A stretch of DNA of 64,000 nt from Limnanthes douglasii subsp. nivea. Taxonomy: Eukaryota > Streptophyta > Magnoliopsida > Brassicales > Limnanthaceae. Positions within the stretch are counted from its first letter, which is position 1. Every line of letters begins with the position of its first letter. Location of the stretch: the NCBI GenBank assembly GCA_036936605.1, contig JAUPFV010000002.1, positions 164,912,813 to 164,976,812 on the forward strand. Direction: 5' to 3'. The translations under genes and the position numbers were made by a program. The notes beneath the pieces are model-generated. The model worked only from the letters and a program-made list of their open reading frames with translations, was not told the DNA's origin and made no database searches. Positions 46,361 to 57,949 of this stretch are shown here, piece by piece.

Positions 46361-46373
46361 TGCTCTGATACCA
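46361..46373 (-). promoter_or_regulatory. Element C primer-binding site, initiator-Met tRNA type
   Basis: TGGTATCAGAGCA on the minus strand, two bases past the LTR end at 46376; identical to that of A. Confidence 0.95.
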
Positions 46374-46375
46374 CT

Positions 46376-47246
46376 TGATAAACTCATCTTAGAATCGGCA
46401 CTCTGAAATGGGATTGGGATAACTTTGCAATAAGGAACCCAAAAGGATTCAAGGATCAAAGGATGTGGATCGATAGGTCACACAAAGGTTGTGGAAAGGC
46501 CTTTGATATTCCAACTGATCTTCCTTTGGATATGACGCACCAAATGAAGAACAGGTGTTCTTGTGGATATTACACACCAACAAGAGAAGAGTAAAACTTA
46601 ATAAATTTTTTCAGAATCAAAGATAGTATAACCATTAGAATTCTGAGTACATAGTTTTTATAGGAGAAAGAACTAGCCTTGAACACAATTAAGGCTGTTC
46701 TTGGAAACATAATGCATGCCTCTAAAACAATTAAGGATTTTCTTAGAAACAAAATGCTTTAATATTGAAAACACAAAGTATTAATGATATAAGCCGGAAA
46801 TCAGACCCTTCCCTCCTCCAAGGACGTGGCTTTTGGTGTAGATGGGCCTTGGGCTTTTATTTCAACAAATGGGCAATGGTGAAGTGAAACAATTGCCTCA
46901 TTAAAAACCTTGTCAAGAAAACCCATTGGGACAAAACTTGAACAAGGGAAAAAGAGTACAATCGAGACACTTTCTCATTTGTTGAAATCAATTAGCTTGA
47001 ATCAAGACCAAAGTGGTTTGACAAGCTTTTCCACCATACTTGCTATTTTGATCACGTGGATTCTCTAGTTGATTAAGCAATTCTCCAACTGCTTTGTTAC
47101 ATTGTTTTGCACTTAATCGAGTTGTTGGACCAGCCGATAAAATAAGAATATCTTCAACTTCAAGTTCATCTTCTTTTTCAAGTTGTTCATCTTGTTCTTT
47201 CATATTTCCATGTTCTAAGCTCCTTGTGCCATCTAGGATCACATCA
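46376..47246 (-). repeat. Element C 5' LTR
   Basis: 871 bases, TGATGTGATCC at 47246 to GAGTTTATCA at 46376. It contains the usual copy of the polyprotein tail (46988-47242). Confidence 0.92.
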
Positions 47247-48234
47247 GCCTACAAATTGGAGCTTCTGGGAGATATTAACATTTATACTAGTTATAATGTT
47301 TATGATTTATCTCTATTTAAAACAGATGAATCAGTTTTGAGGACAAACCTTTTTCAATAAGGAGGGAATGATGAGGACATCCAGATATATCTAATTGAAG
47401 ACCAACATAAGACCGTCAAAGTACCAACTATGAGAATTGGTCATATAACGCGCTCAAGAGCAAGGGATCTTCGTCAAGAGTTCAAAAAGGGTATAGAGAG
47501 CCTCATAAGTCAAATAAATCATGACCCAAATTATATTTTAGTTGATAATTGAGCCTATCCCATTTGTTACTTAGTAAAATCTCAAGATAGCATTTAAAAT
47601 ACTTCTAGAAGATCTGGTCAACATAATATACGAAAATTAAGCTCAAGATCTTTAATATAGTTAGTTTGTTAAAAATATCTTTTAATATGTTATCTTTTAG
47701 GTATTTGAATATTATATCTTTTGATTTACTAGCTATTATTTTTAGTTTGTTAAGATCTATCTTAATTTGCTAACTTTTAGCTAGTTCTTATGATATTTTT
47801 CTAATTTACTAGTTAGGATATCTTTTTATTTGTCATTTTTAGTCTAATTTTTAAAATTTTATTTTGTTTTTTCCTTTCAATATATATGATACCATTAGAG
47901 AAATTAGAATCAATCAAGTTAAAAATATCAATAAAAACGTGTTTTTACTCAAATATTTGTCTAAGATAGATTTATCTTTAAACTAATTTTGTGAGAAGCG
48001 AGTTTAGTTGATCATTCACTCTGATTTTATTTGAGATAAATTCAGTTTGGAGTTCTGCTTATCAAAGCTTTTTCATCACCTTTATGGCGCAGCTCGATCC
48101 ATAATCTATCTATCATCACTGTCAATCGAATTTCGTTTGTGAGTGTTCTCCGAACATCAACGAGTCAAATCAAAAATCCATTATCTGCCATACATATTAT
48201 TTTGAATCTGTTAAAGTTGTAAGTATTCTCATCA
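47247..48234 (+). repeat. Second copy of element G 3' end: integrase tail, polypurine tract and LTR
   Basis: GCCTACAAATTGGAGCTTCT at 47247 repeats 40107 on. The polypurine tract is at 47359-47368 and the LTR starts at 47369. It runs past the point where the first copy was cut and ends at TTCTCATCA (48234). It lacks about 40 bases found at the end of the 5' LTR. Confidence 0.87.
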
Positions 48235-48789
48235 TTTTAAAATATAAAAAATAACATTATACGTCTCTTTTTTGTAAGAAAGTTTATCGGTATGTCCCTT
48301 ATGGTGTCTCATTAAAAAACATCTTCGCGTCGCTGGGTCTGAAAATACTATACATACTAGATATTACATTTCATTTATACAATTTCAAATGATGAATATT
48401 TCGTAGGTGTTTTAGTTATTACCATCCATACGCAAGTCTTTAAGCAACTTTATTTCTATTTGACATTACCTTGAGTGGTTCATCCAACTTTACAGTATTT
48501 TTGTCTCTTTTCCCATAAATACCATTGCTAACATCAAATCATCTTCTTGAATTTTTTTCATCTTTATTGTCCAGCTCTAATTTGTGCTTGATCCCGACGT
48601 TCCTCTATTAAATCGAAACGTACTTGCTTTTTTCATATCTTTATCTTCTAATAAATAATGTTAACTTCTCTGACTACGAATCACAATTTTTACGAAAATA
48701 ACGAGTTACATTCCATATATGCAAGCAAATGAAGTTTTATTTGTCTTCGTTTTAGTAGTTGATTTTTCAATTTCTTTATTAAACATTTT
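48235..48789. other. AT-rich stretch, nothing recognised
   Basis: No domain or long frame. Sequence composition is ordinary AT-rich intergenic DNA. Confidence 0.45.
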
Positions 48790-49560
48790 TTTCTCTGTAA
48801 AACTGATACGATAAGTATCGATCAAATATTATTAATATTATAAACTAAATTTAAAAAACTTATTAACATATACCAAAGCCATATATTAATTATTAATAAC
48901 ATAACAAAAATAGAAAATATTTGCTAATTATCACTAGTTACAGTATATTTTGAAAAGTATCATTCCACATTTAAACATTAAGTTTGATTTTTTCCATTTC
49001 TCTTTTTAAAATATTTTTCTATTTTCGATTTAATATTATTATTAATTAAATTAAAAAAACGATTTACTAACATATACCAAAACATATATTAATTATTAAT
49101 AAGTACCAAAATATTTGTTAATCATCATTAAATACCATATATTTTTAAAAATTGTATCCTACATTAAAATATTAAATTTTAGTTTATTTTAAATATTTTC
49201 ATTTTTCAAATTCAATATGAATATAACAATATTATTAATTAAAAGAAAAAAAACTTATTCACTAATATATACCAAAGCTAATATATTCTAATTAACACTA
49301 GACTGTAGATACAATATATTTTGAAAAATAATATTTTATATTTAAACATTAAATTTGATTTTTAAATTTTTTTTTAAATATTTTTTCCCCAAGACTCATA
49401 CAATAAGTTTCAAATTCAAATTCAAGATACTCTAATAATATCAGTACTTATTAAATTAAAAAAAAGGTTTACTACCATATACTAAAACTGTATATTAATT
49501 AATTGATAAGTTTTTAAAATATTTTTCTTTTTTTATCTCAAAGATTGATAGTATAACTTC
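48790..49560. repeat. AT-rich tandem array, period about 200 bases, about four units
   Basis: The phrase (T/C)ACTAACATATACCAAA and variants begins near 48861, 49064, 49259 and 49469, giving spacings of 203, 195 and 210. Each is followed by CATATATTAATTATTAATAA, then an ATATATTTT(G)AAAA phrase and ACATTTAAACATTAA(A/G)TTT. It resembles a short satellite array. Confidence 0.72.
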
Positions 49561-49689
49561 AATTATAATTTATTAAACCTAATTTACAGAAGAAAAAAAA
49601 GTATATGCTCCAGGATTCTAGAGTCAATGAGGAGAAAAATAAAGTTAACTATTTTCTTCTCCGTTGTATCCCTACTTTATTCCATACTT

Positions 49690-50040
49690 TTTGTCAAAGG
49701 TTTTTACCATGTCATTTTGAAACGAGGGCCATTATCCGTCAAAACGAATAATTAATGTATTCCAAAACGACTTAAAATACTAGACTGCAAAAATTCACAT
49801 ACTTCTTGAGACCTTGTTCTTACGAACGACTTTACTTCAACCCATTTAATGAAGTAATTAATGATTACAATAAAAAAATTCCTTCTTTCAGTTGTCATTG
49901 GTAGCGACCCTACCAGGTCAATTCCCCATCTATCAAAAGGACGTGGAGAAAGATTTGATCTCATTTATTTAGTAGGTATATGAATCATATTAGCAAAATG
50001 TTAAAATAAATCATAATTTTGATCCATCTTTTTTTATTAG
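49690..50040 (-). pseudogene. Integrase remnant of an Athila/Tat-type Ty3/gypsy element
   Basis: Minus strand: FANMIHIPT, a stop, then PRPFDRWGIDLVGSLPM (first catalytic Asp), INYFIKWVEVKSF, ILSRFGIH, a frame break, then LTDNGPRF (second Asp). The Glu region is missing. The wording (PFDRWGIDLVG..R.FFIVII) differs from D, E and F, so it comes from a different family. Confidence 0.8.
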
Positions 50041-50728
50041 GAGCAAACATCAACGACTAATATCCAACCAAAAGCAAGTGTTATATTAATCCTCTAAATC
50101 ATAAATCCACACATGTGGTTCTCTCATATAAATCTAATAAATTAAAAAATACTCTTTTTGCCAAGAAATCATAACAAAGGTCGTGTCAAAAATTTGCTGC
50201 CCTCAATCACAGAGCTCGAGATTTTGTTTTGTGCGATAATATTACTTCGTTGTTTAAAGAATGTATTATACTCCCTACGCTAATCATTATCATCTTTTAT
50301 ATATAAAACCTCTTGATCCTCAATGTTACCCAAAACCGAAATTATATATTGAATTATTATTGAATGATTATCCTTTGCACAATATAATATTTCTAAGACG
50401 TATGCAATTGATGATAAGGTTATATGTCATCGGGATATCATGACCCTTATTGACGAAAGGTAAAGATTCTTATCACCAAGATAATAGACATTAGTTGAAT
50501 CTTTATTAAGGTTTCGTTTAGATGAAGAACCATAATAGTCAAATAGAAAAAGAACATCGGTAAAGTAGTCAAAGTAATAACATCGGTTAAAGAGAGAAGA
50601 AATGGTAAATGATAGAATCATTGGCAAATAGGTGGTGATTGGAAGTCAATGCAATAAAAAAGTAACTTGCAGCGTGATAAATGCATATTAAAACTGAAAA
50701 TACTTTGACATGAAAAGTTGAGCAAAAT
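50041..50728. other. AT-rich stretch, nothing recognised
   Basis: Short frames only; no domain, LTR or repeat that I can support. Confidence 0.45.
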
Positions 50729-51060
50729 GATGTAGGTACAAAAGCAGTTTCACTGTAGAAGTTTTTGTTTGGAGAAAACTTAGAATTTGAACAGATTCAG
50801 ATGATGAGTGTAGTAGTAGATGAAGTGTTGGGTTGACTCGTTGTTGTTCGGAGAACACTCATAGAAAAAATTAGATCGATGATGATGATAGAAAAATGGT
50901 GGATCGAGCTGCACCAAAGGAGATGAAAACCTTTGATAATCATAACTAAACTTTGTTCTCACAAGAATAGTTAAAAATAGATTTGTTATAGACAAATAAT
51001 TTGTTTGAAAATCGTTTTTGATTTATATCTAATAACTTGATTAAATTTGTACATTACCAT
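50729..51060 (-). repeat. Remnant of a G-family CRM LTR (3' part)
   Basis: The minus strand contains ATTTGTCTATAACAAAT, TTCTTGTGAGAAC, GCAGCTCGATCCA, GTGTTCTCCGAACAACAACG and ends CTTTTGTACCTACATCA. These match, in order, the second half of the element G 5' LTR (36870-37195). No primer site or coding sequence follows. Confidence 0.8.
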
Positions 51061-51130
51061 GACTCTAGGCTTTATATATAGCCTTACAAAGAAAGACCGG
51101 TAATAGGAACAAAAATGATTCTATTTAACT

Positions 51131-51149
51131 CTTTTTTTTTTCTTTTTTT
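51131..51149 (-). other. LINE 3' A-tail
   Basis: The plus strand shows CTTTTTTTTTTCTTTTTTTA, an A-rich tail on the minus strand that marks the LINE 3' end. Confidence 0.75.
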
Positions 51150-51299
51150 AAGCAAAACCGAACTTTTATTAATAACCAAATTGAAAAGTTACATAAATTG
51201 AGAACAAATTGAAAGACTATAAAAAACTGAAGGGCCTAAAGAAAAAAGCCCAACAGAATAGCCCCAAATTAAGAAAACCCTAGATCGTATTCTTTCCAT

Positions 51300-51960
51300 C
51301 AGCTTCACACAAACAAAATCAACTCCATCTGCCTCCTTACGAAACCCTAAAACAGAGCTCACCAAATTAACTCCATCTGCCTCCCTTCGAAACACTAAAT
51401 CAGAGCTCACCAAATCACCAAATCCAGAGTCCATCTCAAAACCCTAACTCAGTGCTCATCTTTTGCACCTTAGTGATGCTCTCTCCTAGTACACCTCTCG
51501 CCAGAGAGGCCGGAACAGAGATGGTGCACCTGAGGGCAGAAGAACCCAGCAACCACCAAACCACAATTCCAGAAACCATTCACAGACTCCCACAAGAGGA
51601 GAACTTCAATCGACAACTAGATCCACCCGATTCACAGACAGAAGGCCACGACTTCTACACCTTGGTGAAGCTCTCTCCCAGTACGCCTTTCACCTTGGTG
51701 AGGCCGGAACGGGGACGGTGCTCCTGAGGGCAGAATCAACCACCAGATCCAGACTCTTTCGAAAGGTGCAAGATCGGAACTTCAACAAGCAGCAACAAGG
51801 AGCCAATATTGCTTTGAGCAGTCTTCTGCACCTTGGTGATGCTCTCTCCTAGTACTCCTCTCACCAGAGAGGTCGTAAAGGGGACGGTGCACCTGAGGTC
51901 AGAAAAATCAAGCAACCACCAGAGCCAGAATCCAGCGAAAGGAACAAGCAGCAACAAGGA
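51300..51960 (-). repeat. Internal repeats in the LINE 3' UTR
   Basis: Two sets. A unit of about 52 bases (AACTCCATCTGCCTCC..CAGAGCTCACC) occurs about twice in 51310-51420. A unit of about 100 bases (CACCTT(A/G)GTGA(T/A)GCTCTCTCC ... GGTGCACCTGAGG) occurs three times, starting near 51466, 51658 and 51829. The GC content is clearly higher than in the surroundings. Confidence 0.82.
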
Positions 51961-51989
51961 GCCTGAAACAAGAGGAAACAAAGGAGCAG

Positions 51990-54634
51990 CTACCCAGAAT
52001 TTACATAAGGTATTCCTAGACTCTCTAATACTAGAATAGATTTTAATTCAACAGGAGATGAATTGAAGTCATACTCCTGTTTCATTTTGTATTTTACAGT
52101 CCATCGAGCCAGCCAATCAGTTGCTCGATTAGAGCCTCTATAGACATGGTTAATAGTCATGTTAGAAGACATTAGGGTTCTAAAACAATTAAGTAGGGGA
52201 GATAGAGACCAGGGAGTAGTTTTAAGGTTTCCAGACTTAGTGAAGTCAACTAACAGAGAGGAGTCAGTTTCTATGTCAATATAGTTTAAGTTTTTTGACT
52301 TACAGAGAAGCAATCCATCTAGAAGAGCCCTAGCTTCAGCCAATAAGGGATAGAGCTTACCATATAGGTTACCAGAAGCATGAATGAGTGTACCTTCGTG
52401 ATCTCTAAGAATAACACCAGCAGCGGCTTCCCCATTATAAGTCACTGACGCATCAGTATTAAGTTTAAGTCTACCAGGATTAGGTGCTATCCATTTAGAT
52501 ATTAAGGGTCTAGTAGCATGCCTGTAGACAAGGTTAAACAGACCAAAACTAGCAGCAATAGTTCTATCATTATCCCAGTGAATAGGTTTGAAAATACCAG
52601 CAGAATTCATATAAAAGATAGTGTTATAGACCTCCTTAATTATAAAAGCAGTAGATATAGTAGCATTTTTGAATTTAGCAAAGTTTCTATATTTCCAGGT
52701 TAGACTAAAAATAATAGTAGGAATAACATTTCTAATATGATTACATTTATTAGTGAATCTATACCAAGTTTTAGTCATATGAATAGGAGTCATATATCTG
52801 TAAATAATGATGTTAAAGATATGAGCGAAATGAAGCCAAACACCCCAGATAGTATCACAGGCTATAAACAGATGCTCAGTAGTTTCAAAGTTAGGACAGA
52901 ACTGACATTTAGAGGTGACAATCATGTGTCTACTCCTAAGAACAGAATCAGTAGATATATAGTTTTTAATGATTTTCCAATGAATGAATGCATGTTTTTT
53001 ATGAGTTAAATCATTCCATAGCTTAGAATTCATTTTAGATTTGCTATAATGATGTCTAATGCTATCCCAGGTGCTTTTAAGGTCGAAGTAACCATTAGTA
53101 GATAGACTCCAAATAATTCTGTCATGACTATTAGGATTAAAATTGCAATTGCTAATACGATCTATATCCTCTTTACTGATAAGATTATTAATGTTAGCCA
53201 GATTCCAATGATGACCAGACCAGTATAGATTAACCTTCTCATTATGAAACCATGTATTGTCAGTAGAGATATCCAGAACCAATAGGGGCTCAGAATTAGA
53301 CCATCTGTCCAACCAAAAGCTGACATTACCATCCCCAAGAGACCAGCAAATGTACTGCTCAGCAACAGGCCTTATCTTCATCAATCTGTTCCAGACCATA
53401 GAACCTTTAGAGTTGCTAATAAGTTGTAAAGGATGATTCTTACCACAATAAATGTCATGAATCAAATTGGCCCATAGCATTTTGTTATCTCTAAACTGCA
53501 TCCAAAGCTTGCAAGAGATAGAAGTTTGAACATCAGATAGGTTCCTGATGTTTAAACCACCTTCATTAAAACATTTACAGACACTCTTCCAAGCACACCA
53601 ATGGATCCTGTTATCAGTTCTGGTAGATCCCCACAGAAAACTGTTGAAAGCCTTTTCAATATTGGAAATGACATTGCTAGGAATAATATTAGTATGCATC
53701 CAATAGATAACAATATTCATTAGAACAGAGTTAGTAAGCGTTAATCTACCAGCAAACGATAGATGCTTAGATTCCCAAGTGGAAATACGATCATTAATTT
53801 TCTTAAGCAAGTTAATATATATAGAAGATTTATTGTTAGTACTAATAGTAATGCCAAGGTAAACAGTGGGGAGAGAAGTGTTATTAAAGCCAGTAATATT
53901 AGCTATAGACCTTATTCTAGCTACACAAGTACCATTAGCAATTATAACCTTAGTCTTGTGTTTGTTAATAACTTGACCAGAGATGGCTTGATAATCCTGT
54001 AAAAAATTACTAAGTGATACTAAAGTAGCATCCTTACAGTTAGTAAATAATAGGATATCATCAGCAAAAGCCAAGTTGCTAGTACATAACTTACTACGAC
54101 TTTTATACCTCATACCCTTATTATTGAGAAAAAGGAGAGAGATACCTCTTAGAAAAACTTCCTCAGCGATGATAAATAGGCTAGGAGAGAGAGGATCCCC
54201 CTGCCTAAGCCCTTTCACAGTCTTAAAATACCCATAGGAAGTACCATTAATAAGAATGGAAACACTAATATTAGAAATCATACTATCAATACGATCAGTA
54301 AATCTATTAGAGAATCCAAACTTTTTAAGAACTTTCAGAATGAAAGAATGACTAAGCTTATCAAATGCTTTGCACATGTCAAGTTGAACAATTATATTGT
54401 TATACTTAAGTTTTCTATTTAGATAAAAAAGAAGCTCTTTGGCAGTTAATATATTAGAGTGAATGGAATTACCCGGAACAAACCCACCCTGAGTATTAGA
54501 GATAATTTTAGGCAGAAGAATGACAAGTCTATCATTAATGAGCCTAGCCATTATTCTGTTAAGCAAAGTACATAGGCTAATAGGTCGATAGTCAGACCAA
54601 CCAACAGGATTAATGAACTTGGGAATAAGGCATA
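51990..54634 (-). pseudogene. LINE ORF2, RT to RNase H part
   Basis: The long open frame ends at 51990; its first ATG is at 54566, but the frame enters at about 54634 (AGICLIPKF, VGWSDYRPISLC). Numbering from that ATG: LDMCKAFDKL (62-71), GLRQGDPLSPSLF (119-131) and FADD (167-170) are the RT catalytic blocks. HLSFAGRLTLTNSVL follows. A zinc-finger-like zf-RVT region (KHAFIHWKII..CQFCPNFETTEHLFIAC) lies around 520-575. From about 696 an RNase H has LNTDAS, AEARALLDGL, DIETDSS and NRATDWLA, with all four acidic positions. The protein would reverse-transcribe LINE RNA at the nicked target. Upstream it is out of frame with the endonuclease part because of a deletion. Confidence 0.93.
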
Positions 54635-55543
54635 TACCAGCCTAAGAACCTCATCCTCAAGAGCTTTAATCTTACAAAATATATTACCAAAATGCTCCCT
54701 GTTCCAAACACAAAGACAAACTTTTAATCTTCTTAACTTATGCCAAAAGATGGACAGAGGATCACCTTTCATTGCCAGAGCCCAGTTCTCAGAAACAACA
54801 TACATAAAATCTACATCCAGTAACCACATATTCTGAAATCTAAAACTCTTATTATAAGCATGAGATAAATTAGAAGCACTAATTAATATAGCAACATGAT
54901 CCGACCCAGTTCTAGCCTTGTGCAATACATAAGTATTATTGAATAAGCTAAGCCAAGCATCGTTAATAAAAACCCAATCCAGACGACGCTATTTTGCCTT
55001 TTTAGACCACATGAAACGAGAGCCAGCAAACCCAACCTCCTGCAGCCTACAGTCCCGAATCATTCTGTTGAAATCATCAGCAGTGTTTTGACAAAAAGTA
55101 GTACATCCCACCTGATCATCTATGGATCTAATAGAATTGAAATCACTACATATTAACCAAGCTTTATCAGAATCAGCAATGTTGTTTAAAGTATCCCAAA
55201 GACTGATCCTGTTCAGACGTTGGCATTTGGCATAAACAATCGTGAATAAAGAGCTAATATTAAGATGAACATGGCTGGCTTCAAAGTGTAAACACTGAGC
55301 ATGATCAACCAGAATGTTAACCAAGCTATTATCATGCCAAAACATCCATATTTTATTAGTGATATTACTAGCAAAATGACTGAAACCAAGCTTAACAGCA
55401 TAAGCACTGAGATTTTCACAACCAATTAAAGGCTCTTGAATAGCCACAATACAAGCCTTGTTCTTATTAGAAAGATATTTGAGTCTTCGAAAAGAAGATT
55501 TATCCTTTACACCACGAATGTTCCAATTTAGGATATTAATCAT
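54551..55543 (-). pseudogene. LINE ORF2, endonuclease part
   Basis: Starts MINILNWNIRGVKD at 55543; ACIVAIQEPLI holds the catalytic Glu. A TAG at 54989-54991 interrupts after FMWSKKAK, and the same frame resumes (RRLDWVFIN) to 54551, with GSDHVAIL, the SDH motif of apurinic-type endonucleases. The GDFN-like motif reads SDFN here. At about 54635 the text jumps from ALEDEVLRL into AGICLIPKF, so the segment that normally links endonuclease to RT (over 100 residues in relatives) is missing and the frame changes. The start overlaps the end of ORF1 by 8 bases (ATGATTAA). Confidence 0.9.
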
Positions 55544-56746
55544 AAGTAAGAGAACGTTTAGAGTTACTTGGAACCGAAAGCTGTCGAGAGTTTTTTACCA
55601 GCCCTTTCTTCCTTGCTTGTTTAACTTGCTTACTGATTATCGAACTGAATTCCTCTTCATGCTCCGATGTATCTTTCCTTAGTTGGCTTCTTGTTAACCT
55701 TTTCCCAGATAAGACCTCTTTTTCCCTAGTAGCCTTAGCTTGGTTTTTAGTAGAGACTTGAGTGCTAATTTTATCAGCTTTAGGAGAAGAGAACTCAGAA
55801 GCTAAGTTTTCATAATCCAAGTTGTTGTTAACATCTTCAGGGCTTTGAAGCGCACCGATTATTTCATCATTTTTACTGACAAAACCCTGGCTAACACCTT
55901 GATGATTCATTTCCACATTGTTGTCTTCAACACTTTGAAGATTCATTACCACATTACTGTCTTTCACACCTAGAGTAATATTTTCAATATTGTTGTCTTC
56001 ATAGTTGTGCAAACCTGGATCAGAACGAGCATCGTCCTTATTAGCAAAAGTAACCCGTTGTGGAGTTGTTGGTAGACTCCCATACTGTGAACCTTTTGGG
56101 GAAGCACAGATTCTAGAACTGTTCTCAACAGTGTTGAAACCAAACTCCAAAGCTTGAAAAAAACCATTTATCTCTTTTAAAGACACCACCTTATCATCTT
56201 TATTATGACAAGCAGCATCAGTACAAACCTTTAAAAGATCATCTTTCTTAATTTCTGTTGCTTCACCTTGAGTTTTCTTGACAGCAGTGTTCAACTTTTT
56301 GCATTGATCAACTCCATGTCCAATGTGGAAGCACGAGTTACAGTATTTAGGCATATTAAGATAAGAGATCCTCACCCAGCAACCACGATTACTACCAAAA
56401 CCAACCTCAACGTCATTGTATATTTTTCCAGCAATGTCCATTTCGATTCTGGCCAAACAATGATTATAATGAGCCCTGTTCTTTGAAGGAACCTTGACCT
56501 CCATAGGAGATCCCAGGGAAGAAGCAATGCCAGTGATGATTTTCTTGTTATACATGTGCTCTGGGAGACCTTCAATCTTTATCCAGATTGGGGTTATCGA
56601 GCTTTCAAACCTGACATTGAAGCCTTCAGACCACTTCAACAATCTGAACCTCGTGGAGCCAATAGTCCAAACACTTTTCTTCCAAAGTGAGTTTAAAAAC
56701 TCAAAAGATTGGAAGAGTAAATACTGGATAATAAATACCCAATAAC
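55536..56746 (-). pseudogene. LINE ORF1, nucleic-acid-binding protein, 5' truncated
   Basis: Open from the truncation point at 56746 (first ATG 56642) to TAA at 55536. The N-terminal part (NSLWKKSVWTIGSTRFRLL, SSITPIWIKIEGLPEHMYNK) resembles the DUF4283 domain of plant LINE ORF1 proteins. A CCHC knuckle follows: CNSCFHIGHGVDQC, with preceding WVRISYLNMPKY. The rest is a long polar tail with repeated NNVEMN/NNIENIT phrases and a basic end (ARKKGLVKNSRQLS, SNSKRS). It would coat LINE RNA. The frame is unbroken but lacks its natural start, so I treat it as a pseudogene. Confidence 0.88.
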
Positions 56747-56754
56747 TCTATTTA

Positions 56755-57949
56755 TCTTTATTAAACCACATAAAAATACTTAGAACGTAAATATTTGATT
56801 ATAAATACCGAATAACGTTTTGATTTTGTTTAATAAGAATAAAAGTTCGTAGAATGTAAAAATAATTAAAACAAATTTTTGGTCATATATTACAGGAGGT
56901 TCAAACAAGATATGATATGTTACTAAATGGTATCTACTAGTTTAAAGGTAAAGTAGTAATTTATGTAATAGAGAGTTGACCCGTGTCATAAGATACACAT
57001 CTTATCCATCCTAGATAATTAGGAATAAAATACATATAACTAATAGATCCAATCATTATAAAAAACGTTGATCGATTTGATAATAAAATTACTATCACTA
57101 TAACTTTTGATCATTCACTAGTAATGCTTTTGCCATAATTTCATAAGGTAATTTCCTCATCATGTGCCGTCTGTGAGAAATTATTCAAACAAATAATATA
57201 TCTTCCAAATGGTGACGGCTAGGTTAGGAATAGATAAAATATTATTTAAAAGATATGTTCAATGATCTTCAACAATAAATTCTCAAAGTTTTGTCTCACG
57301 TAACAACATTATACAAAGAAATCTGAGTGTATTACCAAGAATATCAATAGACATGTCTCTAATTCCAAAATAATATAATGATATGGAATGAGCAGGAGAT
57401 ATTTTGGTTAATCCAGCAGAAATGGTAGTACCACAATAAGATGAAATGACCGATATGAAGCATGTTCATAATCTGTTGATGGATTCTAAAGATGACCATT
57501 CAAATTCTCTTTTTTGGGCGTTAGAGTAGTAAATAAATAAGTTGTGGTCATTCAGTATAAAAATAATCAACTACAGAATCAACGAGATGAGGAAAGTCGA
57601 GATTGATTTGAAACAACGACTAAGACTTTGCAGCTAATAATTAAAAACATTATTTTGAGAGAAGAGGAAAATTTAGATGAGAATATGAACAAATGAATTT
57701 GATCCGTGAAAAAGAGTTGTTTTTAAGGAAATAAAAGGTGTAAATTAAATATTTGAGTCTAGCAATGAAGCATCTGCCAAAATAAAGATATTAAAGAAAA
57801 GTAGAAAATATTTGACAACGGTCGAAGGAAAGATATAATACAAAAAATATCCCTATACACGCTAACAGAGTCTCCATTGATAAAAACAATTCTAGAGGGA
57901 AAGCTATCGAAGATTTTAATCCTTAAATGATGAAGTAATATGATGGTAT
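56755..57949. other. AT-rich stretch, no recognised gene
   Basis: Short frames only. I see no domain. ATATTGAGGGCT occurs twice just beyond it (near 57977 and 58063) within the presumed U3 of element F. Part of this stretch could be older LTR sequence. Confidence 0.45.

Larger units (their letters stand above)
40771..47246 (-). mobile_element. Element C: nearly intact CRM-clade Ty3/gypsy retrotransposon
   Basis: Same family as element A, closely similar throughout. It has LTRs at 40771-41639 and 46376-47246, a Met-tRNA primer site and one long gag-pol frame. The right end (TGATGTGATCC at 47246) is intact. The left terminus is altered (CGACACTCC where A has TGATAAACTTC). It has no short target duplication; about 0.66 kb of element G sequence is repeated on both sides. 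This points to entry or later rearrangement by recombination between copies instead of simple integration. Confidence 0.92.
36294..48234 (+). mobile_element. Element G: CRM-family Ty3/gypsy retrotransposon, internally deleted and interrupted by element C
   Basis: 5' LTR, Met-tRNA-type primer site, gag, protease, a large deletion removing RT and RNase H, integrase, polypurine tract AAGGAGGGAA and 3' LTR. The tract lies inside the coding phrase that precedes the LTR, and the LTR starts TGATGAGGACATCC, a hallmark of CRM-type elements (recalled knowledge). The 3' LTR is cut at 40770 by element C. After C, the last 120 bases of integrase and a full 3' LTR appear again (47247-48234). No target duplication is found at the outer ends. 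Confidence 0.82.
51128..56746 (-). mobile_element. L1-type LINE retrotransposon, truncated at its 5' end
   Basis: Minus-strand element with ORF1 (open from 56746), ORF2 (55543-51990), a long 3' UTR and a terminal A-run (T-run on the plus strand, 51131-51149). A candidate target duplication TCTATTTA is seen at 51120-51127 and 56747-56754, directly at the A-tail and at the 5' end of the open ORF1 frame. ORF2 has an AP-type endonuclease, RT and a C-terminal RNase H, the usual plant L1 layout. It is defective through a stop, an internal deletion and the 5' truncation. Confidence 0.9.

Noticed and set aside
50261..50443. A 60-codon plus-strand ORF in an AT-rich stretch
   Set aside because: No similarity to any family I know, no homologous copy in the window, and a length expected by chance.
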